Positions 60,425 through 64,000 of a stretch of 64,000 nt of DNA are shown piece by piece. The translations under genes were made by a program, and so were the position numbers. Under the pieces are notes generated by a model. That model did no database searches. It had not been told where the DNA came from and worked only from the letters and a program-made list of their open reading frames with translations. Source of the stretch: Eonycteris spelaea (Eukaryota; Chordata; Mammalia; Chiroptera; Pteropodidae); contig PUFA01000022.1 in NCBI GenBank assembly GCA_003508835.1, positions 5,766,001 through 5,830,000 of the forward strand. The letters run 5' to 3'. Each line of letters starts with the position of its first letter. Within the stretch, counting starts at the first letter, position 1.

Positions 60425-60607
60425 ATGTTCAGCGGCGCCGGCAGCGTCTCTTCTTCCTGCTCCTCTTCCTCCTCACCTTCCTCCTCCTTCTTTCCCTCCT
60501 CCTTCGCCTCCCATCAGCAAGAAGACAAACCGAGGACAGTCTTGAAATATCGAAATTTCCTCCTTGGGATTTGCCAGCGCCGCGTTGCGCCAAGACTGTC
60601 GGAATAA
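60425..60607 (+). CDS. Upstream ORF in the PCDH10 leader, Ser-rich, 60 codons
   Basis: An ATG at 60425 opens a 60-codon frame ending in TAA at 60605-60607, about 330 bases before the PCDH10 start. The product would be dominated by serine (SSSCSSSSSPSSSF) because the DNA is a TCC/TCT pyrimidine tract. Its context (GGCATGT) is weak. It is listed as a possible translation-damping uORF, not as a protein gene; the composition may simply reflect low-complexity leader DNA. Confidence 0.3.
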   Translation: MFSGAGSVSSSCSSSSSPSSSFFPSSFASHQQEDKPRTVLKYRNFLLGICQRRVAPRLSE

Positions 60608-60780
60608 AGGACGCTGACTATTTTGTTATTATCGTATTAATTGGTCAGTGGGAAGATTACAGATGAGGAAAGGGGCGCCTGTCACCCTTCCTGCGCTAAG
60701 ATTGAAAAATGAGGCTGAATTGGGGGAAGCCCTAAAATGAAGCAAAAGGAATAAGGACACAAAGCCACAGGAGCCCCCCC

Positions 60781-60781
60781 C

Positions 60782-60825
<44 letters not shown>

Positions 60826-60870
60826 CGTACTTTTATTTGTGTTTTTTTTTTTTTGTTTTTTTTATTTTTT
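60781..60870 (+). repeat. CA microsatellite followed by T-rich tract before the start codon
   Basis: About 19 CA units at 60785-60822 are followed by an almost pure T tract at 60841-60870 broken by single G, A and C bases. Both lie within the last 160 bases of the presumed leader. Slippage-prone and probably variable in length between individuals. Confidence 0.9.
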
Positions 60871-60938
60871 TCGTGGTGGTGGGGGAGGCGACTGGGTGGC
60901 TGGCTGGCTGCGAGAAGCTGCTTCCTTTCCCTTTGGAG

Positions 60939-63624
60939 ATGATTGTGCTATTATTCTTTGCCTTGCTCTGGATGGTGGAAGGAGTCTTTTCCCAGCTTCA
61001 CTACACGGTGCAGGAGGAGCAGGAACATGGCACTTTCGTGGGGAATATCGCTGAAGATCTGGGCTTGGACATTACAAAACTTTCGGCTCGCAGGTTTCAA
61101 ACGGTGCCCAACTCGCGGACCCCATACCTGGACCTCAACCTGGAGACCGGGGTGCTGTACGTGAACGAGAAGATCGACCGCGAGCAAATCTGCAAGCAGA
61201 GCGTCCGTCCTCCTGCACCTGGAGGTCTTCCTGGAGAACCCCTTGGAGCTGTTCCGGGTGGAGATCGAGGTGCTGGACATCAATGACAACCCCCCTCCTT
61301 CCCGGAGCCGGACCTGACGGTGGAGATCTCTGAGAGCGCCACGCCGGGCACCGCTTCCCCTTGGAGAGCGCGTTCGACCCAGACGTGGGCACCAACTCCT
61401 TGCGCGACTACGAGATCACCCCCAACAGCTACTTCTCCCTGGACGTGCAGACCCAGGGGGATGGCAACCGATTCGCGGAGCTGGTGCTGGAGAAGCCGCT
61501 GGACCGAGAGCAGCAAGCGGTGCACCGCTACGTGCTGACCGCGGTGGACGGGGAGGAGGAGGGAGGAGGGGAGGGGAGGAGGAGGCGGCGGCGGCGGGTC
61601 GGGGGCCTGCCCCCCAGCAGCAGCGCACCGGCACGGCCCTACTCACCATCCGAGTGCTGGACTCCAACGACAACGTGCCCGCCTTTGACCAACCCGTCTA
61701 CACTGTGTCCCTGCCAGAGAACTCGCCGCCCGGCACGCTCGTGATCCAGCTCAACGCCACAGACCCAGACGAGGGCCAGAATGGCGAGGTCGTGTACTCC
61801 TTCAGCAGCCACATTTCGCCCCGCGCGCGGGAGCTCTTCGGACTGTCCCCGCGCAGCGGCCGGCTGGAGGTGAGCGGTGAGCTGGACTACGAGGAGAGCC
61901 CGGTGTACCAGGTGTACGTACAAGCCAAGGACCTGGGCCCCAACGCCGTGCCCGCACACTGCAAGGTGCTCGTGCGAGTGCTGGATGCTAACGACAACGC
62001 GCCGGAGATCAGCTTCAGCACGTGAAGGAGGCGGTGAGCGAGGGCGCGGCGCCCGGCACCGTGGTGGCCCTGTTCAGCGTGACCGACCGCGACTCGGAAG
62101 AGAACGGGCAGGTGCAGTGCGAGCTGCTAGGGGATGTGCCCTTCCGCCTCAAGTCTTCTTTCAAGAACTACTACACCATCGTGACCGAGGCCCCCTGGAC
62201 CGCGAGGCGGGGGACTCCTACACTCTGACCGTGGTGGCTCGGGACCGGGGCGAGCCGGCGCTGTCCACCAGTAAATCCATTCAGGTGCAAGTGTCAGATG
62301 TGAACGACAACGCCCCGCGGTTCAGCCAGCCGGTCTACGACGTGTATGTGACCGAGAACAACGTGCCCGGCGCCTACATCTACGCCGTGAGCGCCACGGA
62401 CCGCGACGAGGGCGCCAACGCCCAGCTAGCCTACTCGATCCTCGAGTGCCAGATCCAGGGCATGAGCGTCTTCACTTACGTGTCCATCAACTCGGAGAAC
62501 GGCTACCTGTACGCCCTGCGCTCCTTCGACTACGAGCAGCTCAAGGACTTCAGCTTTCAAGTGGAAGCCCGGGACGCCGGCAGCCCGCAGGCGCTGGCTG
62601 GCAACGCCACCGTCAACATCCTCATCGTGGACCAGAACGACAACGCCCCTGCCATCGTGGCGCCCCTACCGGGGCGCAACGGGACCCCGGCGCGAGAGGC
62701 GCTGCCCCGCTCGGCCGAGCCGGGTTACCTGCTGACTCGCGTGGCCGCGGTGGACGCGGACGACGGCGAGAACGCCCGGCTCACCTACAGCATCGTGCGG
62801 GGCAACGAAATGAACCTGTTCCGCATGGACTGGCGCACCGGGGAGCTGCGCACGGCGCGCCGGGTGCCAGCCAAGCGCGACCCCCAGCGGCCTTACGAGC
62901 TGGTGATCGAGGTGCGCGATCACGGGCAGCCGCCCTTGTCCTCCACCGCCACCCTGGTGGTGCAGCTGGTGGATGGCGCTGTGGAGCCCCAGGGCGGGGG
63001 CGGGGCGGGGGTGGGGGGTCAGGGGAGCATCAGCGCCCCAGTCGCTCCGGCGGCGGGGAGACCTCGCTGGACCTCACCCTCATCCTCATCATCGCTCTGG
63101 GTTCGGTGTCCTTCATCTTCCTGCTGGCCATGATCGTCCTGGCCGTGCGCTGCCAAAAAGAGAAGAAGCTCAACATCTACACGTGTCTGGCCAGCGACTG
63201 CTGCCTCTGCTGCTGCTGCTGTGGCGGCGGGGGCTCGACCTGCTGCGGCCGCCAAGCCCGGGCGCGCAAGAAGAAACTCAGCAAGTCGGACATCATGCTG
63301 GTGCAGAGCTCCAACGTGCCCAGCAACCCCGCCCAGGTGCCGGTGGAGGAGTCCGGGAGCTTCAGCTCCCACCACCACAACCAGAATTACTGCTACCAGG
63401 TCTGCCTGACCCCGGAGTCCGCCAAGACCGACCTGATGTTCCTCAAGCCCTGCAGCCCTTCTCGGAGTACGGACACTGAGCACAACCCCTGCGGGGCCAT
63501 CGTCACCGGCTACACTGACCAGCAGCCCGACATCATCTCCAACGGAAGCATTTTGTCCAACGAGGTAAGGCTGAAGCGAAAGGACCACCATCTCTCATCT
63601 CCTCCATCCGAGAGCCTCCTCTAG
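60939..63624 (+). CDS. PCDH10: Protocadherin-10 (OL-protocadherin), large first coding exon, with apparent frameshifts
   Basis: Delta-2 protocadherin, a calcium-dependent homophilic adhesion protein of neuronal membranes. The ATG at 60939 starts an 18-residue signal peptide ([18 protein letters not shown]), with [20 protein letters not shown] following at 60993. Six cadherin repeats follow, marked by calcium-binding linkers LDINDN (61273), LDSNDN (61657), LDANDN (61981), DVNDN (about 62298) and DQNDN (about 62630), plus DRE/DYE motifs. The membrane helix spans 63073-63147, followed by [10 protein letters not shown], a Cys-rich cluster (about 63180-63250) and the start of the cytoplasmic tail. 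Having ectodomain, helix and proximal tail in one exon is typical of non-clustered protocadherins. As given the frame breaks seven times (61203-61212, 61291-61295, 61350-61360, 61610-61615, 62020-62022, 62191-62195, 62992-63027), a net loss of eight bases. Allowing for them, the product to the stop at 63622-63624 would be about 897 residues, close to the length I recall for the short isoform. Breaks are probably sequence errors; a pseudogene is the less likely alternative. Confidence 0.93.
60993..62990 (+). other. PCDH10: Six-repeat cadherin ectodomain of PCDH10
   Basis: Approximate repeat limits, set by the xDxNDN linkers: EC1 60993-61308, EC2 61309-61680, EC3 61681-62010, EC4 62011-62330, EC5 62331-62660, EC6 62661-62990. 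The reading frame changes inside or at the edge of EC1 (one), EC2 (three), EC4 (two) and the juxtamembrane linker after EC6 (one). EC3 and EC5 are uninterrupted. EC2 carries a low-complexity insert at 61551-61610 which in this copy reads Gly/Glu/Arg-rich. The limits are my estimate from motif spacing. Confidence 0.8.
63073..63147 (+). other. PCDH10: Transmembrane helix of PCDH10 and start of cytoplasmic tail
   Basis: About 25 uninterrupted hydrophobic residues ([20 protein letters not shown] and on) are followed by the positively charged RCQKEKK stop-transfer segment. Next comes a Cys-rich stretch ([19 protein letters not shown]), a plausible palmitoylation cluster by inference. The tail after it carries [20 protein letters not shown] and a His/Asn-rich patch. 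The reading frame is intact from here to 63624. Confidence 0.88.
63562..63570 (+). other. PCDH10: Splice donor at end of PCDH10 exon 1, with read-through alternative
   Basis: The codon GAG ending at 63564 is followed by GTAAGG, a strong donor. In the long form of the family the tail continues into downstream exons outside this window. If the donor is not used, the frame continues with [19 protein letters not shown] to a TAG stop at 63622-63624, giving a short cytoplasmic tail. Use of both forms is inferred from what is known of PCDH10 isoforms, not shown here. Confidence 0.8.
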
Positions 63625-64000
63625 CCCGGCCCTTGTATCTCTGGTGTACTGTGTATTTATTTTTAGAATATTAGCTTATTTGTATCTTTGTGAGGGTCAG
63701 AATGGGGGCGTCACCCTCTCCCACCCCTTCGTGTGAACCTAAACTTCCTGGTGTCCCTAATTTTCTGCGCTTCACTCCTCCACGTTTATTTTCATCTCCC
63801 CTTGCTGCTTCGCCACCTCAGACCTTCTTTCTTCTTCCCTCTGGCATTTTCCCTTTACAACTAACCCCCTCTCAGTCCTTTCCCTTCTCAGAAATCTGGG
63901 AGTAAAGGGGCGAGCGGGCGGGGCGGGCGGGGAGAGGGAGTTGTGGCGGAGGGACTTGCTGGCCCTGGGAAAGGTCTTTTTCTCTTTGCATTTGTCCCAG
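63625..64000 (+). other. PCDH10 first intron, or 3' UTR of the short form
   Basis: Non-coding after the read-through stop. It starts AT-rich (TGTATTTATTTTTAGAATA), turns pyrimidine-rich (63710-63890), then holds a run of GGGCGG-type GC boxes at about 63906-63935. No poly(A) signal AATAAA is seen before the window ends, so a short transcript would have to end further right. Confidence 0.6.

Larger units (their letters stand above)
60060..60938 (+). promoter_or_regulatory. PCDH10: Probable PCDH10 5' untranslated region
   Basis: Lies between the CCAAT-bearing CpG-rich promoter and the ATG. It contains a purine-rich part (60090-60260), a uORF (60425-60607), a CA microsatellite and a T-rich tract directly upstream of the start codon. 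No splice acceptor is needed to reach the ATG. The transcription start is not directly visible, so the left edge is an estimate. Confidence 0.5.

Noticed and set aside
60837..60938. Extending the PCDH10 start upstream in frame
   Set aside because: No ATG in this stretch; it is a poly-T tract, and the ATG at 60939 directly begins a signal peptide.
61877..62227. N-terminal part of the 418-codon frame
   Set aside because: Out of register with the protocadherin; only the portion after about 62200 is in the true frame, until about 63000.
60951..63591. Minus-strand frames opposite PCDH10
   Set aside because: Mirror frames of a GC-rich coding exon; no independent features.
60939..63624. Calling PCDH10 a genuine pseudogene
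   Set aside because: Breaks cluster at homopolymers, motifs between them are intact, and promoter, leader and donor are preserved; sequence error is simpler.
1..64000. tRNA, rRNA or snRNA genes
   Set aside because: No cloverleaf A/B box pair, rRNA core or snRNA signature recognised by eye; MIR elements carry only decayed tRNA-like heads.

Overview
The window looks like nuclear DNA from a placental mammal. About 60 kb of AT-rich, gene-poor sequence ends in a CpG-rich promoter and the very large first coding exon of a delta-2 protocadherin, which I recognise as PCDH10 (OL-protocadherin). It is read left to right from the ATG at 60939. The interspersed repeats that can be recognised are old mammalian families: L2, MIR, L1M/HAL1-type LINEs, ERVL-MaLR LTRs and hAT/Tigger MITEs. 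I see no Alu, rodent B1/B2 or carnivore tRNA-Lys SINE. This argues against a murid and, more weakly, against an anthropoid primate; the species cannot be named from this window.

Layout. 1-56.6 kb is a gene desert with no convincing protein gene, RNA gene or CRISPR. Its main landmarks are: a solo MaLR LTR with a perfect target duplication (202-578); a HAL1/L1 fragment (1.86-3.4 kb); a polypurine tract with 14 GGAA units (10.56-10.86 kb); a collapsed L1M copy (11.2-15.0 kb); an L2 (15.06-16.1 kb); a solo LTR nested in an older LTR (17.5-18.3 kb); two MER1-like MITEs in opposite orientation (21.04 and 34.1 kb); L1 pieces at 23.7, 28.7-30.8 and 38.9-40.0 kb; a MER3 (35.6 kb); an MLT1-like LTR (40.0 kb); an interrupted L2 (41.9-42.8 kb); and a MER2/Tigger element (50.8 kb). 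About ten MIRs are scattered between them. 56.6-60.1 kb rises in GC and CpG, with CCAAT boxes, G-runs and homeodomain-type TAAT cores, and is the likely PCDH10 promoter. 60.1-60.94 kb is probable 5' UTR, with a Ser-rich uORF and a CA/poly-T microsatellite just before the ATG.

PCDH10 exon 1 (60939-63564, with read-through to a stop at 63624) encodes a signal peptide, six cadherin repeats, one membrane helix and the start of the cytoplasmic tail. The reading frame is broken at seven places, for a net loss of eight bases. Most breaks lie in or beside C or G runs, and clean protocadherin sequence resumes in the next frame each time. I judge these to be sequencing or assembly errors rather than real loss of the gene. 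No wholly new biological system was found. The points most worth checking are the frameshift pattern, the 5' UTR features, the CpG-retaining islets in the desert, and several unidentified GC-richer blocks that may be unclassified repeats or regulatory DNA.
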